From Rhodobacterales bacterium (lineage in GTDB: Bacteria; Pseudomonadota; Alphaproteobacteria; Rhodobacterales; Rhodobacteraceae), in assembly GCA_025362795.1 (NCBI GenBank), contig JANYFE010000012.1, forward strand, positions 1-64,000: a stretch of 64,000 nucleotides of DNA, read 5' to 3'. The position numbers were made by a program, and so were the translations under genes. Below the pieces are notes generated by a model, which was given only the letters and a program-made list of their open reading frames with translations, was not told the DNA's origin and ran no database searches. Position 1 is the stretch's first letter. Every line of letters begins with the position of its first letter. Shown in pieces: positions 54,386 to 64,000 of this stretch.

Positions 54386-55221
54386 GCGCCCAGCACGGCG
54401 GCGCGGGTGGCGTCGTCCACCTCTGGCCGGTGGTTGAACCAACGCTCGAACCCCGGCGCGGCCTGATGCAGCAACATGCCCAGGCCATCCACAATATGTG
54501 CCCCGCGGTCCTGCGCCTCGATCAGGAACTGGGTGGCGAGCGGGGTGTAGACAAGGTCGATGACAAGGGTGCCGGGTTGCAGGGCGTCCAGCGGCACGCG
54601 AAAATCCGGCTTGCCGGTCATGCCAAGCGAAGTGGTGTTGACGACAAGCGCTGCTCCTTCCAGCATGTTGGCGGCCTGGACCCAGTCGTAGACTTGCAAT
54701 TTGGTGCCGAAATCGTTGCGCAGGCTTTCGGCGCGGGGCCGGGTGCGGTTGGCGAGGCGAATCTCCGGGCAGCCGACCTCGATCAACGCGACAATGACGG
54801 CGCGGGCGGCACCACCCGCACCGAACACTGCGGCCGGGCCAGACTGCGCAGTCCAGTGCGGCGCATATTGCCGAAGATTTGCCATGAAGCCTGCGCCATC
54901 GGTATTGTCGGCGTGGATAAGGCCATCTTTGCGAAAGATCAGCGTGTTGGCGGCCCCGATCAAGGCGGCGCGGTCGGTGACGACATCGGCCAGCGCCAGC
55001 ACGGTCTCTTTGTGCGGAATGGTGACGTTCACGCCGACGAAACCCAGCTTCGGCATGGCATGCAGGGCTTCCTTGAGGTCCGCCTGACCAATGTCCAGCG
55101 GGATGTAATGGCCCTTGATACCATAGCGTCGCAACCAATAGCCGTGCAGCGCGGGCGAGCGGCTGTGCGCGACGGGATGGCCGATAACACCGGCAAGCGG
55201 GATGCGGGGCAGATCGGTCAC
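54382..55221 (-). CDS. aroE: Shikimate dehydrogenase
   Basis: This 279-residue NADPH enzyme has PVAHSRSPALHGYWL, VTIPHKETVLALAD, the Rossmann FGAGGAARAVI and NTTSLGMTGK. It catalyses the fourth step of chorismate synthesis. Overlaps of 4 bases at both ends (maf before, coaE after) show one operon. Confidence 0.97.
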   Translation of the reverse strand: MTDLPRIPLAGVIGHPVAHSRSPALHGYWLRRYGIKGHYIPLDIGQADLKEALHAMPKLGFVGVNVTIPHKETVLALADVVTDRAALIGAANTLIFRKDGLIHADNTDGAGFMANLRQYAPHWTAQSGPAAVFGAGGAARAVIVALIEVGCPEIRLANRTRPRAESLRNDFGTKLQVYDWVQAANMLEGAALVVNTTSLGMTGKPDFRVPLDALQPGTLVIDLVYTPLATQFLIEAQDRGAHIVDGLGMLLHQAAPGFERWFNHRPEVDDATRAAVLGA

Positions 55222-55817
55222 GACGGGATGAAACCTCGCAATGTCAGATAATTGAGCAGTGGCAGCATCGGCAGCCCGAGAATGGCAAAGTAGTCGCCTT
55301 CGATGGCAGAGAAAAGCCGGATGCCTTCGGATTCCAGCAGATAAGCGCCGACCGCATCGGCAAGGGCGGGCCAGTTGCGGGTAACGTAGTCGTCGAGGAA
55401 GGCGTCCGAGACGGGAAGCATCGTAAGTTTTGCGGTGGAAAGGTGACGCCAGATCGGTTTCGCCTCATGATAAAGAACGATGGCGGCGTAAAGGTGATGG
55501 GTGTGGTTGCGCAGGGCCCGAAGCTGGCGGCGGGCGTCGTCGGCGGAAACCGGTTTGGCGAAAATCTGGTCGCCCAGGGCAAGCACCTGGTCGCAGCCGA
55601 GGACAAGGGCGGTGGGATGTTTGTCTGCGACCTTGCGGGCCTTGAGTTCGGCAAGCGTGTCCGCGATGTCGCACGGTCTGACAAGGTCCGACAGGAGGGA
55701 AACTTTGATGAGGTCTTCATCAATGCGGGCGGCACGGGCGGTCACCGTGAGACCGGCGTTTTGCAAAAGCGTCAGCCGGATCGTGGAGGACGACGCGAGA
55801 ATGAAGTCAGGCGGCAT
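55218..55817 (-). CDS. maf: Maf-family nucleotide pyrophosphatase
   Basis: This 199-residue protein starts at ATG 55817 (MPPDFILASSSTIRLTLLQN). It hydrolyses non-canonical or canonical nucleoside triphosphates. The core VLGCDQVLALGDQIFAKP is conserved. It is the first gene of maf-aroE-coaE-dnaQ, and its 5' side faces the candidate oriC, as in Caulobacter. Confidence 0.94.
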   Translation of the reverse strand: MPPDFILASSSTIRLTLLQNAGLTVTARAARIDEDLIKVSLLSDLVRPCDIADTLAELKARKVADKHPTALVLGCDQVLALGDQIFAKPVSADDARRQLRALRNHTHHLYAAIVLYHEAKPIWRHLSTAKLTMLPVSDAFLDDYVTRNWPALADAVGAYLLESEGIRLFSAIEGDYFAILGLPMLPLLNYLTLRGFIPS

Positions 55818-56189
55818 GGGGGGAACCCTGTGGAAAGACTTGCTTTGTTCTAGAGGGGGAGAACGGGGGTAAGCCTGCGTTGGCGGCAATGAGGTGGAAA
55901 CCGGGGTGGTTTGTCAAGGCTGAGGGCTTGTTGCCCACATGGGGATGGCGGTGAAGAAAGGCTGGGGAGAAGTACGCTGTCCAGTGCCTGTGGAGAAAGG
56001 GAGCTTTCCTATAATCCCTTGATTCCCCTATGTTGTTCTTGGTTCCTGGTCAGCAGGGTCGAATTATCCACAGGGGCCTGGCTGTGGAAGGAAGGCTGGA
56101 CGAAAGGGGAAATTCTCTTATCCACGGGGCCTACATCATCATCATCTTTAATTATATATCTTCTTTAAGAAGTAGAGAGGCGGGACAGG
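55818..56189. other. oriC: Candidate chromosomal replication origin (oriC)
   Basis: The 372-base gap between maf and hemJ holds a perfect DnaA box TTATCCACA (56064-56072), a one-mismatch box TTATCCACG (56118-56126), a one-mismatch box on the other strand (TGTGGAGAA, 55989-55997), and weaker ones at 55829-55837 and 56083-56091. An AT-rich tract (56146-56172) follows the boxes. Neighbours match the Caulobacter origin flank (maf-aroE-coaE-dnaQ), and parAB and parS are within 7.6 kb. Confidence 0.85.
56146..56172. other. AT-rich tract, candidate DNA unwinding element
   Basis: About 27 bases of mostly A/T (TTTAATTATATATC, then TTCTTTAAGAAG) in otherwise GC-rich DNA, preceded by ATC triplets (56134-56146). 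They end 17 bases before the hemJ ATG. Next to the DnaA boxes this is the likely melting site. Confidence 0.7.
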
Positions 56190-56642
56190 ATGGGTGAGTT
56201 TCTGGCGGACTGGTATGTGTGGATCAAAGCCCTGCATGTGATTTCGGTTGTGGCCTGGATGGCGGGATTGTTCTATTTGCCGCGGCTTTTTGTCTATCAT
56301 GTCGAACAGGTGCAGGCCGGATCACCGACCGATCTGATGTTTCAGATTATGGAGCGGCGGCTGTCGCTGGGCATCATGATGCCGGCGGCAGTGGCGAGCT
56401 GGGGGTTCGGGCTGTGCCTGGTGTTCAATCCGGCGAGTGTGGTGGACTGGGGCATGATCTGGCCCTGGACCAAGGCAGTGTCGGTGCTGGCGATGACGGC
56501 ATTTCATCTGTGGCTGGGGCTGCGGCGCAGGGATTTTGCCACGCGGCGCAATCGGCTGACGGGGCGGCGATACCGGATGATGAACGAAGTGCCGACCTTG
56601 CTGCTGATGGTGATCGTGTTCTCTGTGATCGTCAAATTTTGA
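56190..56642 (+). CDS. hemJ: Protoporphyrinogen IX oxidase HemJ
   Basis: The 150 residues form four membrane helices. WYVWIKALHVISVVAWMAGL at the N-terminus (with His16) and MNEVPTLLLMVIVFSVIVKF at the end are conserved HemJ parts. It oxidises protoporphyrinogen to protoporphyrin. Its promoter must lie within the candidate origin, so its transcription could affect origin melting. Confidence 0.93.
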   Translation: MGEFLADWYVWIKALHVISVVAWMAGLFYLPRLFVYHVEQVQAGSPTDLMFQIMERRLSLGIMMPAAVASWGFGLCLVFNPASVVDWGMIWPWTKAVSVLAMTAFHLWLGLRRRDFATRRNRLTGRRYRMMNEVPTLLLMVIVFSVIVKF

Positions 56643-56800
56643 CTGGGGCTGGGGTGAAGATGGGCTGTCGCCCCGCGGATGGTTGACTTTGTGCGGTTCA
56701 CGTCTTAATTGGGCGGCAGCGCGGCCATTCGGCCATCCCGCTTTCCATTGAAATTTCGCTGATGCCCGGGATTCCGGTGCTCGCCTGAGGATATCCCCGC

Positions 56801-58084
56801 ATGACGTCGACCACGCCCGTTGAACATCTCAATCTTGCTGATCTGAAAGCCAAGACTCCCGCCGAACTGCTGGCGATGGCGGAAGAATGGGAAATCGAGA
56901 ATGCCCCTTCGATGCGGAAGGGCGAGATGATGTTCTCAATCCTCAAGGAGCATGCCGAAGAGGGTTGGGAAATCGGCGGCGACGGCGTGTTGGAGGTGTT
57001 GCAAGACGGGTTCGGGTTCCTGCGCTCGCCTTCCGCGAATTATCTGTCGGGGCCGGATGATATTTATGTCAGCCCCGAGATCTTGCGGCAGTTCAGTTTG
57101 CGCACCGGTGATACGATCGAGGGCACGATGGCGGCCCCCCGCGAAGGCGAGCGTTACTTTTGTTTGACCAAAGTGACGAAGATCAACTTTGACGACCCTG
57201 AAAAGGCGCGGCACAAGGTGCATTTTGACAATCTGACGCCGCTTTACCCTGACGAGCGGTTCAAGATGGAAGTTGAAGATCCGACGATCAAGGACCGTTC
57301 GGCGCGGATCATCGATCTGGTGGCTCCGATCGGCAAGGGACAGCGCGGGTTGATCGTGGCACCGCCGCGGACCGGCAAAACCGTGCTGTTGCAGAACATC
57401 GCGCATTCGATCGCGACCAATCACCCGGAGTGTTACCTGATCGTGCTGTTGATCGACGAACGGCCCGAAGAGGTGACCGATATGCAGCGGTCCGTTAAGG
57501 GTGAAGTGGTCTCTTCGACATTTGACGAACCGGCGACGCGGCATGTGGCCGTGGCCGAGATGGTGATCGAAAAAGCAAAGCGGCTGGTCGAACACAAGCG
57601 CGATGTTGTGATCTTACTGGATTCGATCACCAGGCTGGGTCGGGCGTTCAACACTGTCGTGCCATCCTCTGGCAAGGTTCTGACCGGTGGCGTCGATGCC
57701 AATGCGCTGCAGCGGCCGAAGCGGTTCTTTGGTGCCGCGCGGAACATCGAAGAGGGCGGCTCCTTGACGATTATCGCCACCGCGCTGATTGATACCGGCA
57801 GCCGGATGGACGAGGTCATTTTCGAAGAGTTCAAAGGCACCGGTAACAGCGAAATTGTGCTGGATCGCAAAGTGGCGGACAAACGGGTGTTCCCGGCGAT
57901 TGATATCCTGAAGTCAGGCACCCGGAAGGAAGAATTGCTGATCGAGAAGATGGATTTGCAGAAAACCTACGTGCTTCGGCGGATCCTGAACCCGATGGGA
58001 ACGACCGATGCCATCGAATTCCTGCTGGGAAAGCTGAAACAGACCAAGAGCAATACGGAATTCTTCGATTCGATGAACGCCTGA
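56801..58084 (+). CDS. rho: Transcription termination factor Rho
   Basis: This 427-residue hexameric helicase has the RNA-binding N-terminus ([16 protein letters not shown]), Walker [16 protein letters not shown] and [16 protein letters not shown] 158-base leader (56643-56800) without a gene precedes it; Rho usually controls its own leader. Confidence 0.98.
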   Translation: MTSTTPVEHLNLADLKAKTPAELLAMAEEWEIENAPSMRKGEMMFSILKEHAEEGWEIGGDGVLEVLQDGFGFLRSPSANYLSGPDDIYVSPEILRQFSLRTGDTIEGTMAAPREGERYFCLTKVTKINFDDPEKARHKVHFDNLTPLYPDERFKMEVEDPTIKDRSARIIDLVAPIGKGQRGLIVAPPRTGKTVLLQNIAHSIATNHPECYLIVLLIDERPEEVTDMQRSVKGEVVSSTFDEPATRHVAVAEMVIEKAKRLVEHKRDVVILLDSITRLGRAFNTVVPSSGKVLTGGVDANALQRPKRFFGAARNIEEGGSLTIIATALIDTGSRMDEVIFEEFKGTGNSEIVLDRKVADKRVFPAIDILKSGTRKEELLIEKMDLQKTYVLRRILNPMGTTDAIEFLLGKLKQTKSNTEFFDSMNA

Positions 58085-58102
58085 CGGGGCTGATTGTTCG
58101 CA

Positions 58103-59386
58103 ATGGATACGATCTTTGCCTTGGCCTCGGCGCGGGGGAAAGCCGGCGTGGCGGTGTTCCGTCTGTCCGGGCCGCTGGCGCATGACGCCGTGCGCGCACT
58201 TTGTGGCAGCCTGCCAGAGGTGCGGCAGGCTTCGGTGCGGCGGCTGGTCTGGCAGGGCGATGTTCTGGACGATGCGCTGGTCTTGATCTTTGCCGAGGGC
58301 CGCAGTTTTACCGGCGAGGCCGCGGCGGAATTGCAGGTTCATGGCAGCACTGCCGTTATTCAGGCAGTTGCGCGGGCCTTGTCTGAAATGCCCGGATTGC
58401 GGCAGGCGGATCCAGGTGAGTTTACCCGACGGGCGCTGGAAAACGGGCGGCTGGATCTGGCGCAGGTCGAGGGCCTTGCCGATTTGATCGAAGCCGAGAC
58501 CGAAGCACAGCGCCGTCAGGCACAGCGGGTTCTGTCGGGGGTCATTGGCAAGCGGGCCGAAGGCTGGCGGAAAACGCTGATCCGGGCGGCGGCCTTGAAC
58601 GAGGCCACGATTGATTTTGCCGACGAGGATGTGCCGGCGGATGTCGCGCCGGAAGTGACAAGGCTGCTTGGGGAATTGATCGGCGACTTGCAACGAGAGG
58701 TCGAGGGTTCGCGAGTCGCAGAGCGCTTGCGGGACGGGTTCGAAGTGGCGATAATCGGCAGCCCGAACTCTGGAAAGTCAACACTTATCAATGCTTTATC
58801 TGGTCGGGATGCGGCAATCACATCCGATAGTCCCGGCACGACTCGGGATGTTATCGAAGTTCGGATGGATTTGAACGGCCTGCCGGTCACGTTTCTGGAC
58901 ACCGCGGGCTTGCGGGACACAGCGGACAAGGTGGAACTGATCGGCATAGAGCGGGCGCTGAGCCGGGCCCAAGCTGCGGATTTGCGGATCTTTCTATTGG
59001 ACGCCCCCGGCGAAGCCTTGCGCTTGGACCCGCTGCCGGAGGACCTGATTGTGCTTGGCAAGGCGGATTTGCGCGCTGGAATGCCCGGAGTTTCGGGATT
59101 GACGGGGCTTGGTCTTGACACGTTGATCGGCGCGGTGGTGCAAGTCCTGAGCCAGCGGGTGGCGCGAACCGGCGTCATGACGCGGGCGCGCCACCGGATT
59201 GCAATCATGCGTGCGATCGAGGCTATGGAATCAGCACAGGCTGAGATAAACAAACCGGGCGGGCGATCGGAGTTGGTTGCAGCAGATTTGTGGATGGCTA
59301 TACGGGCGCTGGATATGCTGGTGGGTCGTCTGGACGTCGAAAATCTGTTGGACGAGATTTTCGCCAGTTTCTGTATCGGCAAGTGA
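58103..59386 (+). CDS. mnmE: tRNA modification GTPase MnmE
   Basis: This 427-residue protein has the folate-binding N-terminus ([20 protein letters not shown]), GTPase motifs [19 protein letters not shown] and LGKADL, and the C-terminal FCIGK motif with its catalytic Cys. With MnmG it makes cmnm5U34 in tRNA. It begins at ATG 58103; mnmG follows two bases after its stop. Confidence 0.97.
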   Translation: MDTIFALASARGKAGVAVFRLSGPLAHDAVRALCGSLPEVRQASVRRLVWQGDVLDDALVLIFAEGRSFTGEAAAELQVHGSTAVIQAVARALSEMPGLRQADPGEFTRRALENGRLDLAQVEGLADLIEAETEAQRRQAQRVLSGVIGKRAEGWRKTLIRAAALNEATIDFADEDVPADVAPEVTRLLGELIGDLQREVEGSRVAERLRDGFEVAIIGSPNSGKSTLINALSGRDAAITSDSPGTTRDVIEVRMDLNGLPVTFLDTAGLRDTADKVELIGIERALSRAQAADLRIFLLDAPGEALRLDPLPEDLIVLGKADLRAGMPGVSGLTGLGLDTLIGAVVQVLSQRVARTGVMTRARHRIAIMRAIEAMESAQAEINKPGGRSELVAADLWMAIRALDMLVGRLDVENLLDEIFASFCIGK

Positions 59387-59388
59387 GG

Positions 59389-61263
59389 TTGTTTCACGTG
59401 AAACATTGCGATGTTCTGGTCATTGGTGGCGGACACGCCGGCGCGGAGGCTGCCGCCGCCGCCGCGCGCGTGGGCGCCCGGACGGTTCTGGTGTCGATGA
59501 CGCTTGCGGGGATCGGCGTGATGTCGTGCAATCCGGCGATCGGCGGGTTGGGCAAGGGCCACCTTGTGCGCGAAATTGATGCCCTTGACGGCTTGATGGG
59601 GCGCGCAGCGGACGCAGCGGGCATACAGTTTCGTCTGCTGAACCGGCGCAAGGGGCCCGCAGTACAAGGGCCGCGGACCCAGGCGGACAGAAAGTTGTAT
59701 CGGCGGGCGATTCAAGGGCTTCTGGCTGCGCAGGTGGGGCTTGAGATTGTCGCGGGTGAAGTGGTGGACCTGCTAGAAGGCCCGGGCGGCCGTATTGTGG
59801 GCGCTGTGCTTGCCGATGGTACCGAAATCGGTGCGCTGGCCGTCGTGCTTACCGTCGGCACGTTTTTGAACGGGATCATCCATGTCGGCGATCAACGGCG
59901 CACCGGGGGACGGGTCGGCGACGCGGCGTCGCAGCGGCTGGCGCAGCGGCTTGCTGCGCTTGGTCTGGATCGCGGACGACTGAAGACAGGCACCCCGCCG
60001 CGTCTGAACGGGCGCACGATCGACTGGAGTGGGCTGGAGCAGCAACCCGGCGACGAAGAGCCGGTCATGTTGTCGTTTATGAACGATGCCCCGACCGTGC
60101 GGCAGATTTCCTGCGGTATCACACATACCAATGAGCGCACCCATGACATCGTTCGACGCAACCTTGGCAAATCAGCAATGTACGGCGGTCATATCGAGGG
60201 TGTCGGGCCGCGCTATTGCCCTTCCATCGAGGATAAGGTGGTACGTTTCGCCGAAAAGACCGGCCACCAGGTCTTTCTGGAACCAGAAGGCCTGGATGAC
60301 GACACGGTATATCCGAACGGCATCTCGACCTCGTTGCCGCTTGATGTTCAGATTGACTATGTCCGCAGCATAGCGGGGCTGGAGCGGGTAGAAATTCTGC
60401 AGCCTGGCTATGCGATTGAATATGACTATTTTGACCCGCGTGCATTGCGCCCCACCCTTGAGTGTAAGGTGGACGGGTTGTATTTTGCGGGGCAGATCAA
60501 CGGCACCACGGGTTACGAAGAGGCGGCGGCACAGGGGCTGGTCGCGGGCAGCAATGCTGCAGCCGCTGCCTTGGGCCGGCCTATCCTCCAGTTTGGCCGG
60601 TCCGACAGCTATGTCGGCGTGATGCTGGATGATCTTGTTTCCCGCGGTGTGACCGAGCCCTACCGGATGTTTACATCGCGCGCCGAATTCAGGCTCGCAT
60701 TGCGGGCAGATAATGCCGATCAGCGGCTGACCCGGAAAGGCGTCGCGGCGGGGCTTGTTTCTGCGTCGCGCGCCGCTGCCTTTGAAAGAAAATCTGAGGC
60801 GCTCTCGGCGTCGCGCGCGTGTCTGTTGGCGCAAGAATACACCCCGCACGAGCTTGCGGACCTGGGGATCAAGGTGAGTCAAGATGGCGTGCGGCGCAGT
60901 CTGCTACAGACCTTGGCGTTTCCGGACGTTTCTCTGGACCGCATTGAGGCGCTTTCGCCCGATTTCAAGGCATTCGCGCAACCGGTGAAACAGCAAGTTG
61001 CACGTGACGCCTTGTACGCGCAATATCTTGACCGCCAGTTAATAGAAGCTGCGGTAATGCGCCACGAAGAAGAAATTCAGATCCCGGCCGAGATTGATTT
61101 CTCCACGCTTCCTGGCCTGTCAAATGAATTGACAGGCAAGTTGATGCGACGCAGGCCTGCCAGCCTTGCCGAGGCGGGTCGCATAGAGGGGATGACGCCG
61201 GCAGCCCTGACGCTGATCCTTGCCCATTGTCGACGCGTTGGGCGCGGGAAAGTGGCGATTTGA
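59389..61263 (+). CDS. mnmG: tRNA modification enzyme MnmG (GidA)
   Basis: This 624-residue FAD protein has [20 protein letters not shown] and, further on, [15 protein letters not shown] and [18 protein letters not shown] place the start at TTG 59389, giving [10 protein letters not shown], the usual MnmG opening; no ATG is close. The parS site covers these first codons, which may explain why the start codon is fixed by the parS bases. It ends one base into the rsmG ATG. Confidence 0.96.
   Translation: MFHVKHCDVLVIGGGHAGAEAAAAAARVGARTVLVSMTLAGIGVMSCNPAIGGLGKGHLVREIDALDGLMGRAADAAGIQFRLLNRRKGPAVQGPRTQADRKLYRRAIQGLLAAQVGLEIVAGEVVDLLEGPGGRIVGAVLADGTEIGALAVVLTVGTFLNGIIHVGDQRRTGGRVGDAASQRLAQRLAALGLDRGRLKTGTPPRLNGRTIDWSGLEQQPGDEEPVMLSFMNDAPTVRQISCGITHTNERTHDIVRRNLGKSAMYGGHIEGVGPRYCPSIEDKVVRFAEKTGHQVFLEPEGLDDDTVYPNGISTSLPLDVQIDYVRSIAGLERVEILQPGYAIEYDYFDPRALRPTLECKVDGLYFAGQINGTTGYEEAAAQGLVAGSNAAAAALGRPILQFGRSDSYVGVMLDDLVSRGVTEPYRMFTSRAEFRLALRADNADQRLTRKGVAAGLVSASRAAAFERKSEALSASRACLLAQEYTPHELADLGIKVSQDGVRRSLLQTLAFPDVSLDRIEALSPDFKAFAQPVKQQVARDALYAQYLDRQLIEAAVMRHEEEIQIPAEIDFSTLPGLSNELTGKLMRRRPASLAEAGRIEGMTPAALTLILAHCRRVGRGKVAI
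59390..59405. other. parS: parS centromere site 1 (perfect)
   Basis: TGTTTCACGTGAAACA is the exact 16-bp ParB recognition palindrome. It covers codons 1-6 of mnmG, about 3.3 kb from the AT-rich part of the candidate oriC. Confidence 0.97.
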
Positions 61264-61892
61264 TGGAAGTGGAGGACGGCAGATCGCTGCCCGACTGGCT
61301 GGATGTTTCACGTGAAACGCATGCCAGGCTTTGTGACCTTTTGGCAATGGTTGCAAAATGGAATCCCGCGATCAATTTGATTTCGCAGGGATCGCTGAGC
61401 ACCGCTTGGCAGCGCCACGTCCTGGATTCGGCACAGCTTTTCCATTTGACGGCTGCGAATGGCGGGCTTTGGGCCGACTTTGGCAGCGGCGCTGGTTTTC
61501 CCGGGCTGGTGCTGGCGATTATCGCAGCTGAAAAAGCACCCGATACACGCTTTGCCCTTGTGGAATCGGACCGTCGGAAGGCCGTTTTCCTTAAGCAGGC
61601 AAGCCGCGATCTTGGGGTTGCGACCCAGGTTATTTGCAACCGCATGGAGCAGGTCGATCCGCTGCTTGCCGACGTGGTGACGGCCCGCGCCTTAGCGCCA
61701 CTGCCTGATTTGTGCGGTTATGCCAATAGACACCTAACACCAGCGGGCGTTGCGATTTTCCCAAAAGGCGGCCGCAGCGATCGGGAATTGGCGCTGGCAC
61801 AGAAGGCTTGGGAGTTTGACTGTCAGACGATTCAAAGCCTGACAGATCCCGCCGGTGCCATTTTTGTGTTGCGGAACATCCGGCATGCCTGA
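61263..61892 (+). CDS. rsmG: 16S rRNA G527 methyltransferase RsmG
   Basis: The 209 residues have WADFGSGAGFPGLVLAI (AdoMet site) and DVVTARALAPLPDL. It methylates G527 of 16S rRNA. ATG 61263 overlaps the mnmG stop by one base and the end overlaps parA by 8. A parS copy is inside its fifteenth to twentieth codons. Confidence 0.95.
   Translation: MEVEDGRSLPDWLDVSRETHARLCDLLAMVAKWNPAINLISQGSLSTAWQRHVLDSAQLFHLTAANGGLWADFGSGAGFPGLVLAIIAAEKAPDTRFALVESDRRKAVFLKQASRDLGVATQVICNRMEQVDPLLADVVTARALAPLPDLCGYANRHLTPAGVAIFPKGGRSDRELALAQKAWEFDCQTIQSLTDPAGAIFVLRNIRHA
61304..61319. other. parS: parS site 2 (15 of 16)
   Basis: TGTTTCACGTGAAACG differs from the ideal palindrome only at the last base. It encodes VSRET in rsmG. 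It is 1.9 kb from site 1. Confidence 0.93.
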
Positions 61893-62703
61893 CATTGCCC
61901 GAAGCACAGAGCCGCGCATCATCGCGATTGCCAACCAGAAGGGTGGCGTTGGCAAAACTACGACCACAATCAACCTTGCGGCGGGCCTGGTCGGTCTTGG
62001 GGCCCGGGTGCTTCTGGTCGATCTTGATCCGCAAGGCAATGCCTCTACCGGTTTGGGAATTGCCGCCGACAAGCGCAACCCGTCGACCTATGACCTTCTG
62101 GTCGAAGAGGCTGCAATAGCGGATGTCGTCCAGAAGACCGCCTTCACCGACCTGCTGATCTGCCCGGGAAATTCCGATCTGGCCTCGGCTGACATCGACC
62201 TCGTCGCCAACGAAAAGCGCCGTTTTTTGCTGCATGACGCGCTGCGCCAACCAGCAATCGACGCTCTTGCGCTGGACTACATTTTGATAGACTGCCCGCC
62301 ATCGCTCAGTCTTTTGACGGTGAATGCATTGGTCGCGAGCCATTCTGTTCTGATTCCGCTTCAGGCAGAATTCTTTGCGCTCGAGGGACTTTCGCAGTTG
62401 ATGCTCACAATTCGCAAAGTGCGGCAGTCCGCCAATCCGGCGTTGCGCACAGAAGGCGTGGTGATTACGATGTTCGATGGCAGAAATCGGCTTTGCCATC
62501 AGGTGGAACAGGATGTACGTGACACTTTGGGCGACCTCGTGTTCAAGGCAGTCATCCCCCGAAACGTTCGGGTAAGCGAGGCGCCGTCCCACGCTTTGCC
62601 GGTCTTACAATATGATCCGAATTCGAAAGGGAGCGAAGCGTATCGTAACCTTTCGGCAGAAATCGCGGCGCGTCATCCGATAGCGGTCAGGAGCATAAAA
62701 TGA
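61885..62703 (+). CDS. parA: Chromosome partitioning ATPase ParA
   Basis: This 272-residue deviant-Walker ATPase has ANQKGGVGKTTTTINLA, DLDPQGNASTGLG and IDCPPSLSLLTVNALVAS. It moves ParB-parS complexes. Start ATG 61885; overlaps rsmG by 8 bases and parB by 4. Confidence 0.97.
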   Translation: MPDIARSTEPRIIAIANQKGGVGKTTTTINLAAGLVGLGARVLLVDLDPQGNASTGLGIAADKRNPSTYDLLVEEAAIADVVQKTAFTDLLICPGNSDLASADIDLVANEKRRFLLHDALRQPAIDALALDYILIDCPPSLSLLTVNALVASHSVLIPLQAEFFALEGLSQLMLTIRKVRQSANPALRTEGVVITMFDGRNRLCHQVEQDVRDTLGDLVFKAVIPRNVRVSEAPSHALPVLQYDPNSKGSEAYRNLSAEIAARHPIAVRSIK

Positions 62704-63620
62704 TGGAAAAAAAGATGGAAAAGCGCGGCCTTGGGCGCGGATTGTCGGCTCTGATGGCTGATATAGAGCCTGGTTTTGACCAAAGCGCCGATTCCATACG
62801 CCGCACCTACCAGCTGGTGCCGGTGGACAAGATTTCCCCCAATCCAAACCAGCCGCGGCGTGACTTCCCTGAAGCGGCACTAGCCGAACTTGCCGATTCG
62901 ATACGCCAAAAAGGTGTCGTACAGCCGCTTATCCTCCGCCCGACCGTTGACCTCGCCAGATTCGAAATTGTCGCTGGAGAGCGCCGCTGGCGTGCTGCGC
63001 AAATCGCCGGCCTGCACGAGGTGCCGGCGATTATTCGGGATCTCGACGATGTCGATGTCATCGAAATCGCTATCATCGAAAACATTCAACGCGCAGACCT
63101 GAATGCGGTCGAAGAGGCATTGGCCTATCGCCAATTGATTGATCGATTTGGCCATACTCAGGACAAGCTTGCCGCGGCGCTTTCCAAAAGCCGCAGCCAT
63201 GTCGCAAACCTGTTGCGGCTCCTGTCCTTGCCGAACGAAGTGCAGGATCTGCTGCGGCGCGGGGAACTCACGGCCGGCCATGCGCGTGCCTTGATCACCA
63301 GCGCAGAGCCGGCGCAACTTGCCCGGCGGGTGATCAAGGCAGGCCTGTCGGTTCGAGAAACCGAACGGTTGGCCAAGGCCGCGTCATCGGCCGGGCTCAA
63401 GGGCGCCGGGCAGCGCCGCAACAAACCAGAGAAAGACGCGGACACACGGGCGATCGAAGCCGATCTTTCCGCAAATCTCAAGATGCTGGTGCGGATAGAT
63501 CACAAAGGGCCGGACGATGGCGGCACGATCACGATCAATTACCGCTCGCTGGACGACCTCGATCTGATCTGTGACGTGCTGTCCAAGATCCCGCGGGACA
63601 TCCTGCCGTCGCGGGCCTGA
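62700..63620 (+). CDS. parB: Chromosome partitioning protein ParB
   Basis: This 306-residue CTPase and DNA-binding protein has KRGLGRGLSALMAD at the N-terminus, GERRWRAAQIAGLHEVPAII, ENIQRADLNAVEEA, a helix-turn-helix with SKSRSHVANLLRLLSLP and a C-terminal dimer domain. It spreads from the parS sites 1.4-3.3 kb upstream. Confidence 0.97.
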   Translation: MMEKKMEKRGLGRGLSALMADIEPGFDQSADSIRRTYQLVPVDKISPNPNQPRRDFPEAALAELADSIRQKGVVQPLILRPTVDLARFEIVAGERRWRAAQIAGLHEVPAIIRDLDDVDVIEIAIIENIQRADLNAVEEALAYRQLIDRFGHTQDKLAAALSKSRSHVANLLRLLSLPNEVQDLLRRGELTAGHARALITSAEPAQLARRVIKAGLSVRETERLAKAASSAGLKGAGQRRNKPEKDADTRAIEADLSANLKMLVRIDHKGPDDGGTITINYRSLDDLDLICDVLSKIPRDILPSRA

Positions 63621-63650
63621 AAACACCCGGCCGCGTTTGGCGCGAAGGCT

Positions 63651-64000
63651 CTATGTCGGGGACAGTGTTTCGATGACCTTGTTGAGGATCATTCGGCCGG
63701 CGTCGGTGGCTCTGATATTGCCGTCGGCCAATGCGACAAACCCGTGTCGCACAAGTCCATTGACAGCGTCCGGGGCGAGTGTTGCGCCCATCATATCCTC
63801 AAGTCGCTGCAGATTTATGCCATCCCGCAAGCGCAGACCCATCAGAAGATATTCGGCGCCACGGTCTTTGGGCAGCAACCGCTGTCGGGCGAGCTCACCC
63901 GGCCGGCCTGATTCAATCATTCTAAGCCAAAGCTCGGGGGACTTGGGTGCCTCCGTCGCATCACGAAACCCGCCGTGCGTCAGTCTGCCATGAGCGCCGG
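63651..64000 (-). CDS. hemW: Heme chaperone HemW (radical SAM), C-terminal part
   Basis: The frame enters at the window edge as AHGRLTHGGFRDATEAP and continues with LWLRMIESGRPGE, RGAEYLLMGLRLRDGINLQ and a short tail. This is the HemW C-terminal HemN_C domain. The radical SAM Cys cluster lies beyond the window. It converges on parB with 30 bases between. Confidence 0.88.
   Translation of the reverse strand, partial: GAHGRLTHGGFRDATEAPKSPELWLRMIESGRPGELARQRLLPKDRGAEYLLMGLRLRDGINLQRLEDMMGATLAPDAVNGLVRHGFVALADGNIRATDAGRMILNKVIETLSPT

Noticed and set aside
53792-55138. 448-codon frame that looks like a coaE with a huge N-terminus
   Set aside because: The extra N-terminal part is aroE read in another frame; coaE proper starts at 54385 with a 4-base overlap with aroE.

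Overview
The window is a stretch of alphaproteobacterial chromosome, almost certainly from a member of the Rhodobacterales/Rhodobacteraceae. The main evidence is the redox-regulation locus regB / senC-regA-hvrA next to ahcY, a mic60-hemY-hemD heme block, the order parB-parA-rsmG-mnmG-mnmE-rho-hemJ, and the maf-aroE-coaE-dnaQ-secB cluster that flanks the chromosomal origin in this class. High GC, ATGA-type gene overlaps and parS copies inside mnmG and rsmG fit this. Species was not determined.

Layout. (1) 1-9.7 kb is a flexible flank: the tail of an IS3-type transposase, an OmpR-type two-component pair, an amidohydrolase with a TIM-barrel-like partner, a Zn/Cd export module (P-type ATPase, divergent MerR regulator with its operator, MFS exporter with a His-rich tail) and a broken CapV-like patatin gene. 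(2) 9.68-20.92 kb is an integrative element inserted in the 3' half of tRNA-Thr(CGT). It is bounded by 47-bp direct repeats (46/47 identical) and carries a tyrosine integrase, an AlpA-like regulator, a primase-helicase, a controller-type XRE gene with C-boxes, a zinc-ribbon protein, two tiny conserved-looking genes, an XRE-ImmA pair, and a PLD-family nuclease convergent with an N6-adenine methyltransferase (a probable restriction-modification pair). Its replication genes resemble those of phage satellites. (3) 21-34.8 kb is core chromosome: hemY, mic60, hemD, tsaD, gpsA, small conserved genes, ahcY, a LysR regulator, hvrA, regA, senC and regB. (4) 34.9-52.5 kb is core: a DivL-like PAS protein, a tsaE-amgK fusion, murU, addB, addA, trxA, hslV, hslU, a lipoprotein hydrolase, smr, mltA, a Tim44-domain gene, fxsA and secB. 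(5) 53.1-64 kb is the origin region: dnaQ-coaE-aroE-maf read away from a roughly 370-bp intergenic region with DnaA boxes and an AT-rich tract (candidate oriC). On the other side lie hemJ, rho, mnmE, mnmG, rsmG, parA and parB, then the C-terminal part of hemW.

How the genes work together. AddAB and RegBA/SenC are standard chromosomal systems. TsaD and TsaE supply tRNA t6A; AmgK and MurU recycle cell-wall amino sugars; HslUV is the quality-control protease. ParA/ParB acting on two parS sites 1.9 kb apart, within 6 kb of the DnaA boxes, form the origin segregation module. The element at 9.7-20.9 kb looks like a self-replicating, tRNA-targeting defence carrier and is the most likely place for something undescribed. 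All family assignments come from reading motifs by eye; no database search was run.
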